From Actinomadura sp. NBRC 104412 (GTDB lineage Bacteria > Actinomycetota > Actinomycetes > Streptosporangiales > Streptosporangiaceae), in assembly GCF_030269515.1 (NCBI RefSeq), contig NZ_BSTM01000014.1, positions 112,851 through 176,850 of the forward strand: 64,000 nt of DNA, given 5' to 3'. Below, piece by piece: positions 1 to 8,833 of this stretch. The notes under the pieces were generated by a model. The model made no database searches, was not told the origin of the DNA, and was given only the letters and a program-made list of their open reading frames with translations. Each line of letters starts with the position of its first letter. The first letter of the stretch is position 1. The position numbers were made by a program, and so were the translations under genes.

Positions 1-870
1 ACCGGCCCGATCCTGGACGAGCGCACCGACCGCATCATCGGCGTCAAGGCCGTCCACGAGGGCGAGGAGGTGGAGTTCCGCGCGCCGCTCGTGGTGGCCG
101 CCGACGGCAACTCCAGCCGCCTGTCCCTGGCCATGGGCCTGCAACGGCGCGAGGACCGCCCCATGGGCGTGGCCGTCCGCCGCTACTACCGCACCCCGCG
201 CCACGACGACGAGTACATGGAGGCGTGGCTCGAACTGTGGGACGGGCAGCGCCTGCTCCCCGGGTACGGCTGGATCTTCCCGGTCGGCGACGGCACGTCC
301 AACGTCGGGGTCGGCCTGCTGAACACCAGCAAGGCGTTCCAGAACATCAACTACCGGAACATGCTCAGGGACTGGACCGCCCAGATGCCCGAGGAGTGGC
401 AGATGGACGAGGACCACGCCACCGGGCCGATCCGCGGCGCGGGGCTGCCCATGGGCTTCAACCGCCAGCCGCACTACACCCGAGGCATGCTCCTGGCCGG
501 TGACGCCGGCGGCATGATCAACCCGTTCAACGGCGAGGGCATCGACTACGCGCTGGAGTCCGGGCGGCTGGCCGCCGAGATCATGGTGCAGGCGCTGGCC
601 CGCAGCACCCCCGCGCAGCGGGAGCGGACGCTGTACGAGTACCCGCGCATCCTCAAGGAGGAGCACGGCGGCTACTTCACGCTCGCCCGGCTGTTCGTGC
701 AGGCCATCGGCGACCCGCGGGTGATGAAGTTCCTGACCGCGCACGGCCTGCCGCATCCCACGCTGATGCGCTTCACGCTCAAGCTGCTGGCCAACCTCAC
801 CGACCGGCGCGGCGGGGACGCGATGGACCGTGTCATCAACGCGATGCAGAAGGTGGCGCCGGCGGCATGA
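1..870 (+). CDS. Geranylgeranyl reductase family FAD-dependent oxidoreductase (3' part)
   Basis: The gene is already open at base 1, so the N-terminal FAD-binding Rossmann region is outside the window; about 289 codons remain. What is visible fits the geranylgeranyl reductase/MenJ family: VVAADGNSSR (FAD/substrate domain), then the second FAD-contact block GDAGGMINPFNGEGIDYALE around residues 168-187 of the visible part. Family members reduce isoprenoid double bonds; in actinobacteria the member beside nuo is usually thought to act on the menaquinone side chain. It stops 29 bases before nuoA with no terminator between, so co-transcription with the quinone-reducing complex is likely. The exact substrate is inferred. 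Confidence 0.8.
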   Translation, partial: TGPILDERTDRIIGVKAVHEGEEVEFRAPLVVAADGNSSRLSLAMGLQRREDRPMGVAVRRYYRTPRHDDEYMEAWLELWDGQRLLPGYGWIFPVGDGTSNVGVGLLNTSKAFQNINYRNMLRDWTAQMPEEWQMDEDHATGPIRGAGLPMGFNRQPHYTRGMLLAGDAGGMINPFNGEGIDYALESGRLAAEIMVQALARSTPAQRERTLYEYPRILKEEHGGYFTLARLFVQAIGDPRVMKFLTAHGLPHPTLMRFTLKLLANLTDRRGGDAMDRVINAMQKVAPAA

Positions 871-899
871 CGGTGGTTTGCGAGGAGGGGCGGTAGAGC

Positions 900-1259
900 G
901 TGGATCTCTACGTACCGATCATTGTGCTGGGGGCGCTGGCCTTCGCCTTCGCGGCCTTCTCCGTGGCGATGGCCGCGCTCACCGGGCCCAAGCGGTGGAA
1001 CAGGGCGCGGCTCGACGCCTACGAGTGCGGCATCGAGCCGACCCCGCAGCCGGTGGGCGGCGGGCGCTTCCCGGTCAAGTACTACCTGACGGCGATGCTG
1101 TTCATCGTCTTCGACATCGAGATCATCTTCCTGTACCCCTGGGCGGTCGCGTTCGACCGGATGGGGATCTTCGCCCTGGTGGAGATGATCTTGTTCATCC
1201 TCGCCGTGCTGGTGGCGTACGCCTACATCTGGCGGCGCGGCGGTCTGGAGTGGGATTGA
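900..1259 (+). CDS. nuoA: NADH-quinone oxidoreductase subunit A (cluster 1)
   Basis: Membrane subunit at the quinone-binding junction of complex I; 119 residues, normal length. Three membrane helices, with the conserved TM1-2 loop signature YECGIEP followed by FPVKYYL, and the acidic FDIEIIFLYPW segment in TM2. A GTG start is chosen because GAGGAGGGG lies 10-15 bases upstream. First gene of the fourteen-subunit operon. Its TGA overlaps the ATG of a 31-codon mini-ORF (TGATG). Confidence 0.95.
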   Translation: MDLYVPIIVLGALAFAFAAFSVAMAALTGPKRWNRARLDAYECGIEPTPQPVGGGRFPVKYYLTAMLFIVFDIEIIFLYPWAVAFDRMGIFALVEMILFILAVLVAYAYIWRRGGLEWD

Positions 1260-1354
1260 TGAGCGAGGTGCAGACGCGCGGCGCGCGCCCGGCCGACAAG
1301 CCCGCGACGAGGCGAGCGCGCGCCGGACGGCGCGCCGGAGCGGAACGGGGGTAG
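1259..1354 (+). CDS. Mini-ORF bridging nuoA and nuoB (31 codons)
   Basis: The ATG overlaps the nuoA stop (TGATG) and the TAG lies 4 bases before the nuoB ATG, so ribosomes leaving nuoA would translate across the gap. The product would be a very basic Ala/Arg-rich peptide beginning MSEVQTRGARP; no known domain. It contains no tandem repeat. Whether the peptide matters or only the coupling does cannot be told from sequence. Confidence 0.3.
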   Translation: MSEVQTRGARPADKPATRRARAGRRAGAERG

Positions 1355-1358
1355 AGCG

Positions 1359-1916
1359 ATGGGCCTTGAGGAGAAGCTCCCGAGCGGATTCCTGCTGACG
1401 ACGGTCGAGCAGGTCGCGGGCTGGGCGCGCAAGAGCTCGGTCTGGCCCGCCACCTTCGGGCTGGCCTGCTGCGCGATCGAGATGATGGCGACCGGCGACC
1501 CGCGGCACGACTTCTCCCGATGGGGGATGGAACGCGCCTCGGCCACGCCCCGGCAGGCCGACCTGATGATCGTCGCGGGCCGGGTGAGCCAGAAGATGGC
1601 GCCGGTGCTGCGGCAGATCTACGACCAGATGACCGAGCCCAAGTGGGTCATCGCGATGGGCGTGTGCGCGTCGTCGGGCGGTATGTTCAACAACTACGCG
1701 ATCGTGCAGGGCGTGGACCACATCGTCCCGGTGGACATCTACCTGCCGGGCTGCCCGCCGCGTCCCGAGATGCTGCTGGACGCGATCCTGAAGCTGCACG
1801 ACAAGATCCAGAACACCAAGCTCGGCGCGCAGCGCAAGCGGCAGATCGAGGAGCTGGAAGAGGCCAAGCGCCGCAGGCTCCCGCTGCTGGGCCAGCCGAT
1901 CGGGGGCGCGTCATGA
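1359..1916 (+). CDS. nuoB: NADH-quinone oxidoreductase subunit B (cluster 1)
   Basis: Peripheral subunit carrying the terminal [4Fe-4S] cluster N2 that hands electrons to quinone. 185 residues. All ligands are present: the tandem cysteines 37-38 (FGLACCAIE), Cys103 (GVCASSGG) and Cys132 (YLPGCPPRPE). Basic C-terminal tail. The TGA stop falls in the first TCATGA of the duplicated element that fills the gap to nuoC. Confidence 0.97.
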   Translation: MGLEEKLPSGFLLTTVEQVAGWARKSSVWPATFGLACCAIEMMATGDPRHDFSRWGMERASATPRQADLMIVAGRVSQKMAPVLRQIYDQMTEPKWVIAMGVCASSGGMFNNYAIVQGVDHIVPVDIYLPGCPPRPEMLLDAILKLHDKIQNTKLGAQRKRQIEELEEAKRRRLPLLGQPIGGAS

Positions 1917-2050
1917 CCGAGCGGAGCGAGGGCATGAGCGCGGCTTTTGCCGGGGGGTGTGGGGGGTCGTCCCCCCACTGCGTCATGACCGAGCGGAGCG
2001 AGGGCATGAGCGCAGCTTTTGCCGGGGGGTGTGGGGGGTCGTCCCCCCAC
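1911..2050 (+). repeat. Two tandem 72-bp two-hairpin elements starting at the nuoB stop codon
   Basis: Unit 1 (1911-1982) and unit 2 (1983-2050) are almost identical. Each begins TCATGACC, where TGA is the nuoB stop in unit 1, has the core GAGCGGAGCG, then CATGAGCGC, which can pair back with the TCATG arm. Next come GGCTTTTGCC and a perfect hairpin GTGGGGGGTCGTCCCCCCAC (first copy 1959-1978). A third TCATGAC at 2063 forms the nuoC start. The period is a multiple of three, so the reading frame stays open. Relatives lie after korB and yajQ. Confidence 0.85.
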
Positions 2051-2068
2051 AAGGGAGGCATGTCATGA
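1913..2068 (+). CDS. Mini-ORF made of the duplicated element, bridging nuoB and nuoC
   Basis: This 51-codon frame starts in the nuoB stop (ATGA) and ends in the nuoC start (ATGA at 2065-2068). It encodes two copies of a peptide beginning MTERSEGMSAAFAGG, one per 72-bp unit. No recognised domain. It is most simply an insertion tolerated because it keeps translational coupling; a functional peptide is not supported by anything visible. Confidence 0.3.
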   Translation: MTERSEGMSAAFAGGCGGSSPHCVMTERSEGMSAAFAGGCGGSSPHKGGMS

Positions 2069-2811
2069 CTTCGCAACATCCCGAGCAGCGGGCGGAGCAG
2101 GCGGCGGACCAGCTCCCCGCGCACACCCAGGAGGAGCGCCAGGAGCAGCCGATCGCCCGCATGGGCATGTTCGGCGCGAGGACGACCGGCGACACCTCCG
2201 GGTACGGGCGCCTGGTCGTCCGGCAGAGCCCGAAGGTGTCCACGCCGCGCCCGTACGGCGGGCCCAAGGGCGGCGCGGAGCCGGGCGAGTTCGACGAGGT
2301 CGCCGACCGGCTGGAGCGGGCGCTGCCCGACTTCGGGGACGCGATCGAGCGGGTCGTGGTCGACCGCGGCGAGATGACCTTCTACGTGCGGCGCGAGCAC
2401 CTGAAGGCGGTCGCGCGGACGATGCGGGACGACCCCGAGCTGCGGTTCGAGCTGTGCAGCGGCGTGTCGGGCGTCCACTTCCCCTCGGACGCGGGCGCCG
2501 AGCTGCACGCGGTCTACCACCTGCTGTCGATCACCCATAACCGGCGCGTGCGGCTGGAGGTCACCTGCCCCGACGCCGACCCGCACATCCCGTCGATCGT
2601 GGACGTGTACCCGACCGGCGACTGGCACGAGCGCGAGACCTACGACTTCTTCGGGATCGTGTTCGACGGGCATCCGGCGCTGACCCGCATCGAGATGCCC
2701 GACGACTGGGTCGGCCACCCGCAGCGCAAGGACTACCCCCTCGGCGGTATCCCCGTCGAGTACCGAGGAGCGGAGATCCCGCCACCGGACGAACGGCGGT
2801 CGTACGTATGA
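2065..2811 (+). CDS. nuoC: NADH-quinone oxidoreductase subunit C (cluster 1)
   Basis: Peripheral 30-kDa subunit that holds NuoB and NuoD together. 248 residues. The family signature is near the C-terminus: VTCPDADPHIPSIVDVYP, then ERETYDFFGIVFDGHP and HPQRKDYPLGG. The first ~70 residues are a polar extension rich in Gln/Glu, then Gly/Pro. The start at 2065 is supported by AAGGGAGG just upstream; the nearer ATG at 2060 reads only two codons. Confidence 0.95.
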   Translation: MTSQHPEQRAEQAADQLPAHTQEERQEQPIARMGMFGARTTGDTSGYGRLVVRQSPKVSTPRPYGGPKGGAEPGEFDEVADRLERALPDFGDAIERVVVDRGEMTFYVRREHLKAVARTMRDDPELRFELCSGVSGVHFPSDAGAELHAVYHLLSITHNRRVRLEVTCPDADPHIPSIVDVYPTGDWHERETYDFFGIVFDGHPALTRIEMPDDWVGHPQRKDYPLGGIPVEYRGAEIPPPDERRSYV

Positions 2812-2885
2812 GCGAGCTGGACCAGAGGGACGTGGGAATGCGGCGCCCCGGTGCGCCTCGGAGGCGAGGGGGGTACGCGGCATGA
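2808..2885 (+). CDS. Mini-ORF bridging nuoC and nuoD (25 codons)
   Basis: It starts in the nuoC stop (ATGA at 2808) and stops in the nuoD start (ATGA at 2882-2885). The product would be a basic 25-residue peptide starting MSELDQRDVG. A GGAGGCGAGGGGGG stretch inside it can serve as the nuoD ribosome binding site. Only the coupling architecture supports it as translated. Confidence 0.3.
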   Translation: MSELDQRDVGMRRPGAPRRRGGYAA

Positions 2886-4231
2886 GTCCCTCGACGAAGT
2901 ACACCGAATATGACGCCTACGCCGCCGACGAGGCGGCCGAGGGCAAGGTCTTCGACGTCTCCGGGCAGGACTGGGACCAGGTCGTGGCCGGCGCCGGGGA
3001 CCTCGGCGACGAGCGGCTGGTCGTCAACATGGGGCCGCAGCACCCGTCCACGCACGGCGTGCTGCGCCTCATCCTGACCTTGGACGGCGAGACGGTGACC
3101 GAGGCGCGGGTCGGCATCGGCTACCTGCACACCGGCATCGAGAAGAACATGGAGTACCGGACCTGGACCCAGGGCACCACGTTCTGTACCCGGATGGACT
3201 ACCTGGCGCCGATCTTCAATGAGACGGCGTACTGCCTGGGCGTGGAGCGGCTGCTGGGCATCGAGGACCGGGTGCCGGAACGGGCCCAGATCATCCGGGT
3301 GATGATGATGGAGCTCAACCGGATCTCCTCGCACCTGGTCGCGATCGCCACGTTCGGTCTCGAGCTCGGCGCGACCACGGTCATGCTCAACGGGTTCATC
3401 GAGCGCGAGTACACCCTCGACCTGTTCGAGGAGATCACCGGGCTGCGGATGAACATGGCCTACGTCCGTCCCGGCGGGGTGGCGCAGGACCTGCCGAGCG
3501 GGGCGCTCAGCAAGATCCGCGACTATCTGGGCCGGATGCCCAAGCGCCTCCAGGCGCTGCGCAAGCTGATGGACGAGAACCACGTCTACCTGGCGCGGAC
3601 GAAGGACATCGCCTACCTCGACCTGACCGGCTGCATGTCGCTGGGCGTCACCGGCCCGGTGCTGCGCGCGACCGGGCTGCCGTGGGACCTGCGCAAGTCC
3701 CAGCCGTACTGCGGCTACGAGACCTACGACTTCGAGATCGCCACCGAGAAGACCTGCGACGTCTACGGGCGCTACCTGGTCCGGATGAAGGAGATGGAGG
3801 AGTCCCTGAAGATCGTCGAGCAGTGCGTGGAGCGGCTGCAGTCGGTCAGGGGCCCGGTGATGATCGAGGACAAGAAGATCGGCTGGCCGGCGCAGCTCGC
3901 GATCGGCGCGGACGGCATGGGCAACTCGCCCAAGCACATCGCGCACATCATGGGCACCTCGATGGAGGCCCTGATCCACCACTTCAAGCTGGTGACCGAG
4001 GGCTTCCGGGTGCCGGCCGGGCAGGCGTACGTGCCGATCGAGTCGCCCCGCGGCGAGCTGGGCGCGCACGTGGTCAGCGAGGGCGGCACACGGCCGTACC
4101 GGGTGCACTTCCGCGACCCGTCGTTCACCAACCTGCAGGCCGTCCCGGCGATGTGCGAGGGCGGCATGGTGGCCGACGTGATCGCGGCGGTGGCCAGCAT
4201 CGATCCCGTGATGGGGGGTGTGGACCGATGA
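2882..4231 (+). CDS. nuoD: NADH-quinone oxidoreductase subunit D (cluster 1)
   Basis: 49-kDa subunit that lines the quinone cavity next to cluster N2. 449 residues. Quinone-site signatures: NMGPQHPSTHGVLRL near residue 43-57, with its conserved His residues; GYLHTGIEKN; later SPRGELG, and DPSFTNLQAVP near the C-terminus. It is the only nuoD in the window. The second nuo cluster has none, so this copy may serve both, which is inference. ATGA overlap with nuoE. Confidence 0.97.
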   Translation: MSPSTKYTEYDAYAADEAAEGKVFDVSGQDWDQVVAGAGDLGDERLVVNMGPQHPSTHGVLRLILTLDGETVTEARVGIGYLHTGIEKNMEYRTWTQGTTFCTRMDYLAPIFNETAYCLGVERLLGIEDRVPERAQIIRVMMMELNRISSHLVAIATFGLELGATTVMLNGFIEREYTLDLFEEITGLRMNMAYVRPGGVAQDLPSGALSKIRDYLGRMPKRLQALRKLMDENHVYLARTKDIAYLDLTGCMSLGVTGPVLRATGLPWDLRKSQPYCGYETYDFEIATEKTCDVYGRYLVRMKEMEESLKIVEQCVERLQSVRGPVMIEDKKIGWPAQLAIGADGMGNSPKHIAHIMGTSMEALIHHFKLVTEGFRVPAGQAYVPIESPRGELGAHVVSEGGTRPYRVHFRDPSFTNLQAVPAMCEGGMVADVIAAVASIDPVMGGVDR

Positions 4232-5028
4232 CGGAGGCCGCGACGGAGTCCTACGACCCGGAGGTGCGGGAGCGGCTCGAACGGGATGCCAAGGAGATCA
4301 TCGCCCGCTATCCCCGGCCGCGCTCGGCGCTGCTGCCGCTGCTGCACCTCGTCCAGTCCGAGGACGGGTACGTGACGCAGCGCGGCATCGAGTTCTGCGC
4401 CGAGCAGCTCGGCATCACGGCCGCGCAGGTGACCGGGGTCGCCACCTTCTACACGATGTTCAAGCGGGCGCCGGTCGGCGAGTACCACGTGGGCGTCTGC
4501 ATCAACACGCTGTGCGCGGTCATGGGCGGCGACCAGATCTGGGAGGAGCTGTCGGAGCATCTGGGCATCGGCCATGACGAGGCCACCCCCGACGGCCGGG
4601 TCAGCCTTGAGCGCATCGAGTGCAACGCGGCCTGCGACTTCGCGCCGGTGATGACGGTGAACTGGGAGTTCTTCGACAACATGACTCCCGAGAAGGCCAA
4701 GGCGCTGGTGGACGACCTGCGCCAGGGCAGGCAGGTGGCCCCCACCCGCGGACCCGGCGGGCTGTGCTCGTGGAAGGAGGCGTCCCGCGTCCTGGCCGGG
4801 TTCCCGGACGGGCGGGCGCACGAGGGCGTCCAGGCCGGGCCGCGGTCGCTGAGCGGCCTGGAGGTGGCGCGGCGGCGCGGCTGGGCGGCGCCTCCCGCCG
4901 ACGTCGAGCGCGAGCGCCCGCACGAGCCCGTCCGGCCGAGCGAGATCACCGACCCGCCGCCGAACGAGCCCGGCAAGCCGATCGGCGGACCGGTCAAGCC
5001 CGGCTCGCAGGAGGACCGCAACCAATGA
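4228..5028 (+). CDS. nuoE: NADH-quinone oxidoreductase subunit E (cluster 1)
   Basis: 24-kDa subunit of the NADH-input module with the [2Fe-2S] cluster N1a. 266 residues, longer than usual. The thioredoxin-like core has ligands Cys91, Cys96 (CINTLC), Cys132 and Cys136 (CNAAC). From about residue 175 there is a Pro/Gly/Arg-rich tail of roughly 90 residues, probably disordered, containing a GPGGLCSW segment. Start overlaps the nuoD stop (ATGA). Confidence 0.95.
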   Translation: MTEAATESYDPEVRERLERDAKEIIARYPRPRSALLPLLHLVQSEDGYVTQRGIEFCAEQLGITAAQVTGVATFYTMFKRAPVGEYHVGVCINTLCAVMGGDQIWEELSEHLGIGHDEATPDGRVSLERIECNAACDFAPVMTVNWEFFDNMTPEKAKALVDDLRQGRQVAPTRGPGGLCSWKEASRVLAGFPDGRAHEGVQAGPRSLSGLEVARRRGWAAPPADVERERPHEPVRPSEITDPPPNEPGKPIGGPVKPGSQEDRNQ

Positions 5029-6326
5029 CCACCCTCACCCCGATCCTCACCAAGAACTGGGACCAGCCCGACTCGTTCACGCGCGAGGCGTACGAGCGGG
5101 AGGGCGGGTACCGGGCGTTGCGCACCGCGTTCGGGATGGACCCGGACGCGATCGTGCAGGCGGTCAAGGACTCCGGGCTGCGCGGCCGCGGCGGCGCGGG
5201 CTTCCCGACCGGGATGAAGTGGGGGTTCCTGCCGCCCAGCAGCCCGAACCCGCGGTACCTGGTGGTGAACGCGGACGAGTCCGAGCCGGGCACCTGCAAG
5301 GACATCCCGCTGCTGATGGCCAACCCGCACGTGCTGGTCGAGGGTGTGATCATCAGCTCGTACGCCATCCGGTCCAACCACGCGTTCATCTACGTGCGCG
5401 GCGAGGTGCTGCACGTGATCCGCCGGTTGCAGCAGGCGGTCGCGGAGGCGTACGAGGCGGGTTACCTCGGCAAGGACATCCTCGGCTCCGGCTACGACCT
5501 CGATCTGGTCGTGCACACCGGCGCCGGCGCCTACATCTGCGGCGAGGAGACGGCGCTGCTGGACTCCCTGGAGGGCTTCCGCGGCCAACCCAGGCTCAAG
5601 CCCCCCTTCCCCGCGGTCGCGGGCCTGTACGGCGGTCCCACCGTCATCAACAACGTCGAGTCGATCGCCTCGGTTCCCTCGATCGTGGCCAACGGCCCCG
5701 AGTGGTTCGCCTCGATGGGCACCGAGAAGTCCAAGGGCTTCGGGATCTTCTCGCTGTCCGGGCACGTGACCAGGCCGGGCCAGTACGAGGCGCCGCTGGG
5801 GATCACGCTGCGCGAGCTGCTGGACATGGCGGGCGGCGTGCGCGAGGGCCACCGGCTGAAGTTCTGGACGCCGGGCGGCTCGTCCACCCCGATCTTCACA
5901 GACCAGCATCTGGACGTGCCGCTGGACTTCGAGTCGGTGGGCGCCGCCGGGTCCATGCTGGGCACCAGGGCGCTGCAGATCTTCGACGAGACGACCTGCG
6001 TGGTGCGGGCGGTGCTGCGCTGGTCGGAGTTCTACGCGCACGAGTCGTGCGGCAAGTGCACGCCGTGCCGCGAGGGGACGTACTGGTACAAGCAGATGCT
6101 CAAGCGGCTGGAGGCCGGGCAGGGCGAGGAGAAGGACCTGGAGACCCTGCTGGACCTGTCGGACAACATCCTGGGCCGGTCGTTCTGCGCGCTGGGGGAC
6201 GGCGCGACCAGCCCGGTGGTCTCGTCCATCAAGCTGTTCCGCGACGAGTACCTCCAGCACTTCGAGCAGGGCGGCTGTCCGTTCGACCCGGCCGCCTCCA
6301 CGCTGTGGGCGGGAAGTGAAGCCTGA
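5025..6326 (+). CDS. nuoF: NADH-quinone oxidoreductase subunit F (cluster 1)
   Basis: 51-kDa subunit that oxidises NADH through FMN and passes electrons to [4Fe-4S] cluster N3. 433 residues. NADH/FMN loop GRGGAGFPTG at about 54-63, VNADESEPGTCKD around 81-93, and GAGAYICGEETALL. The cluster ligands are Cys342, Cys345 and Cys348 (CGKCTPC) and Cys388 (SFCALGD). ATGA coupling to nuoE upstream and TGATG coupling to nuoG downstream. Confidence 0.97.
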   Translation: MTTLTPILTKNWDQPDSFTREAYEREGGYRALRTAFGMDPDAIVQAVKDSGLRGRGGAGFPTGMKWGFLPPSSPNPRYLVVNADESEPGTCKDIPLLMANPHVLVEGVIISSYAIRSNHAFIYVRGEVLHVIRRLQQAVAEAYEAGYLGKDILGSGYDLDLVVHTGAGAYICGEETALLDSLEGFRGQPRLKPPFPAVAGLYGGPTVINNVESIASVPSIVANGPEWFASMGTEKSKGFGIFSLSGHVTRPGQYEAPLGITLRELLDMAGGVREGHRLKFWTPGGSSTPIFTDQHLDVPLDFESVGAAGSMLGTRALQIFDETTCVVRAVLRWSEFYAHESCGKCTPCREGTYWYKQMLKRLEAGQGEEKDLETLLDLSDNILGRSFCALGDGATSPVVSSIKLFRDEYLQHFEQGGCPFDPAASTLWAGSEA

Positions 6327-8833
6327 TGACTGTGACTGTTGGTAGTGGCTCGGCGGCTTCCGGTGCTCCCCGCGAAGGCGGGGGTGGTCCGCGCGAGGAC
6401 ATGGTCTCGGTCACCATCGACGGCTTCGAGATCGAGGTGCCCAAGGGCACGCTGATCATCCGGGCGGCCGAGCTGCTGGGCATCCAGATCCCGCGGTTCT
6501 GCGACCACCCGCTGCTGGACCCGGTGGGCGCCTGCCGGCAGTGCCTGGTGGAGATCCCGGACGCGGGCAACGGGCGGGGCATGCCCAAGCCGCAGGCGTC
6601 CTGCACCACCGCGGTGATGCCGGGGATGGTCGTCAAGACCCAGCTCACCTCGCCGGTGGCCGACAAGGCGCAGCACGGCGTGATGGAGCTGCTGCTCATC
6701 AACCACCCATTGGACTGCCCGGTCTGCGACAAGGGCGGCGAGTGCCCGCTACAGAACCAGGCGATGTCCAACGGGCGCGGCGAGACGCGGTTCACCGAGA
6801 CCAAGCGGACCTTCCCCAAGCCGCTCGCGCTGTCCAGCCAGGTGCTGCTGGACCGGGAACGCTGCATCCAGTGCGCCCGCTGCACCCGGTTCTCCGACCA
6901 GATCGCCGGGGACGCGTTCATCGACCTGTTCGAGCGGGGCGCCAAGGAGCAGGTCGGGGCGGCCTCCGACAGGCCGTTCCAGTCCTACTTCTCCGGCAAC
7001 ACCGTCCAGATCTGCCCGGTGGGCGCGCTGACCGGCGCCGCGTACCGGTTCAGGTCCCGGCCGTTCGACCTGGTGTCGGCGCCGAGCGTGTGCGAGCACT
7101 GCGCGTCCGGCTGCTCGATGCGCACCGACCACCGGCGCGGCAGGATCACCCGGCGGCTCGCCGGTGACGACCCGCAGGTGAACGAGGAGTGGAACTGCGA
7201 CAAGGGCCGGTGGGCGTTCACCTACGCCACCCAGCCCGACCGCCTCACCCACCCGCTCGTCCGGAACGAGGACGGGGTGCTGGAGCCCGCGTCCTGGCCG
7301 GAGGCGCTCACCGTCGCCGCCGAGGGCCTGGCGCGCGCCCGGGGCCGCGCGGGCGTGCTGCCCGGCGGGCGGCTCACCCTTGAGGACGCCTACGCGTACG
7401 CCAAGTTCGCCCGGGTCGCGCTCGGCACCAACGACATCGACCACCGGGCCCGCGCGCACTCGCGCGAGGAGGCCGAGTTCCTGGCCAGCGCCGTCGCCGG
7501 GCACCCGATCGAGGTGACCTACTCCGACCTGGAGAAGGCCCCGGCGGTGCTGCTGGCCGGGTTCGAGCCCGAGGAGGAGTCGCCGATCGTCTTCCTGCGG
7601 CTGCGCAAGGCGTACCGGAAGGCCGGGCTCAAGGTCTTCTCGGTCGCGCCGTTCGCGTCCCGCGGGCTGCGGAAGATGGGCGGCACGCTGCTGCGCTCCC
7701 TGCCGGGCGCCGAGGCCGACGTGCTCGGCTCGCTGGTCGCCGAGGGGTCTGGGGGATCGTTTCCCCAGGATGAGGCCGGCGGCCGGAACGCCGACGCGCG
7801 CGGCGCGCTGGAGGCGGACGGCGCGGTGATCCTGGTCGGCGAGCGGCTGGCGACCAGCCCCGGCGCGCTGTCGAGCGTGCACCGGCTGGCGCAGGTCACC
7901 GGTGCCCGGGTGGCGTGGGTGCCGCGCAGGGCCGGCGAGCGCGGCGCGATCGAGGCGGGGGCGCTGCCCGGCCTGCTGCCGATCGGGCGCCCGGTCACCG
8001 ACCCGCAGGCTCGCGCCGAGGTCGCCCGCGTCTGGAACGTCGCCGACCTGCCCGCGTCCCCCGGACGGGACGGCGCGGGCATCATCGCCGCCGGGGCGGC
8101 CGGTGAGCTGGGCGCGCTGCTGGTCGGCGGCGTCGACCCCTACGACATGCCCGACCCCGCCGCCGTCCTGGCCGCGCTGGAGGCCACCCCGTTCGTGGTG
8201 AGCCTGGAGCAGCGGGTCAGCGCGGTCACCGACCGGGCCGACGTGGTGCTGCCGGTCGCGGCCGTCGCGGAGAAGTCCGGGACGTTCGTCGACTGGGAGG
8301 GCCGCGGCCGCCCCTTCGACACCGTCCTGAAGTCCACCGGCAGGCTGTCCGACCTGCGGGTGCTGGACGCCCTGGCGGCGGAGATGGACGTCCACCTGGC
8401 GCTGCCGGACCCGCAGGCCGCCAAGCGCGAGATGGCCGCGCTGGGCGTGTACAAGGGCGAGCGGCCCGCCGCGCCGAGCGTCACGCCGGGCACGCAGCCG
8501 CAGCCGGAGAGAGGCGAGGCGCTGCTGGCCACCTGGCGGCTGTTGCTGGACAAGGGCCGGATGCAGGACGGCGAGCCGTACCTGGCGGGCACCGCCAAGG
8601 CCGCGGTCGCCCGGCTGGCGCCCGCCACCGCCGCCGAGATCGGCGTCGCCGAGGGCGGCACGGTCACCGTCGCGGCCGGGCGCGGCGAGGTCACGCTCCC
8701 GCTGGAGATCACGCCCGACCTGCCCGCCAGGGTGGTCTGGGTGCCGGTCAACTCCGCCGGCTGCGCCCTCTACCGCGACCTCGGCGTGGACGCGGGAAGC
8801 CTGGTCACGATCTCTGCCGGAGGCGCGTCATGA
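6326..8833 (+). CDS. nuoG: NADH-quinone oxidoreductase subunit G (cluster 1)
   Basis: 75-kDa subunit holding the chain of iron-sulfur clusters between NuoF and NuoI. 835 residues. N-terminal [2Fe-2S] domain (FCDHPLL, GACRQCLVE, CTTAV), the His-Cys cluster region CPVCDKGGECPLQNQ, a CIQCARC cluster, then the molybdopterin-oxidoreductase-like fold starting with CEHCASGC. Around residues 472-488 is a Gly/Ser/Asp-rich loop encoded by a hairpin-forming stretch (7749-7768) resembling the dispersed repeats; the frame is kept. ATGA overlap with nuoH. Confidence 0.96.
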   Translation: MTVTVGSGSAASGAPREGGGGPREDMVSVTIDGFEIEVPKGTLIIRAAELLGIQIPRFCDHPLLDPVGACRQCLVEIPDAGNGRGMPKPQASCTTAVMPGMVVKTQLTSPVADKAQHGVMELLLINHPLDCPVCDKGGECPLQNQAMSNGRGETRFTETKRTFPKPLALSSQVLLDRERCIQCARCTRFSDQIAGDAFIDLFERGAKEQVGAASDRPFQSYFSGNTVQICPVGALTGAAYRFRSRPFDLVSAPSVCEHCASGCSMRTDHRRGRITRRLAGDDPQVNEEWNCDKGRWAFTYATQPDRLTHPLVRNEDGVLEPASWPEALTVAAEGLARARGRAGVLPGGRLTLEDAYAYAKFARVALGTNDIDHRARAHSREEAEFLASAVAGHPIEVTYSDLEKAPAVLLAGFEPEEESPIVFLRLRKAYRKAGLKVFSVAPFASRGLRKMGGTLLRSLPGAEADVLGSLVAEGSGGSFPQDEAGGRNADARGALEADGAVILVGERLATSPGALSSVHRLAQVTGARVAWVPRRAGERGAIEAGALPGLLPIGRPVTDPQARAEVARVWNVADLPASPGRDGAGIIAAGAAGELGALLVGGVDPYDMPDPAAVLAALEATPFVVSLEQRVSAVTDRADVVLPVAAVAEKSGTFVDWEGRGRPFDTVLKSTGRLSDLRVLDALAAEMDVHLALPDPQAAKREMAALGVYKGERPAAPSVTPGTQPQPERGEALLATWRLLLDKGRMQDGEPYLAGTAKAAVARLAPATAAEIGVAEGGTVTVAAGRGEVTLPLEITPDLPARVVWVPVNSAGCALYRDLGVDAGSLVTISAGGAS
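7749..7768 (+). repeat. Repeat-like hairpin inside nuoG
   Basis: CTGGGGGATCGTTTCCCCAG forms a 6-bp stem (CTGGGG/CCCCAG). Together with the preceding GGGGTCTGGGGG it resembles a decayed copy of the second hairpin of the nuoK-nuoL repeat. It is translated in frame into a flexible Gly/Ser loop of NuoG. Common origin is inferred from similarity only. Confidence 0.4.

Noticed and set aside
1223..1546. Minus-strand frame across nuoA-nuoB.
   Set aside because: Antisense to two well-supported genes, no ribosome site, low-complexity product.
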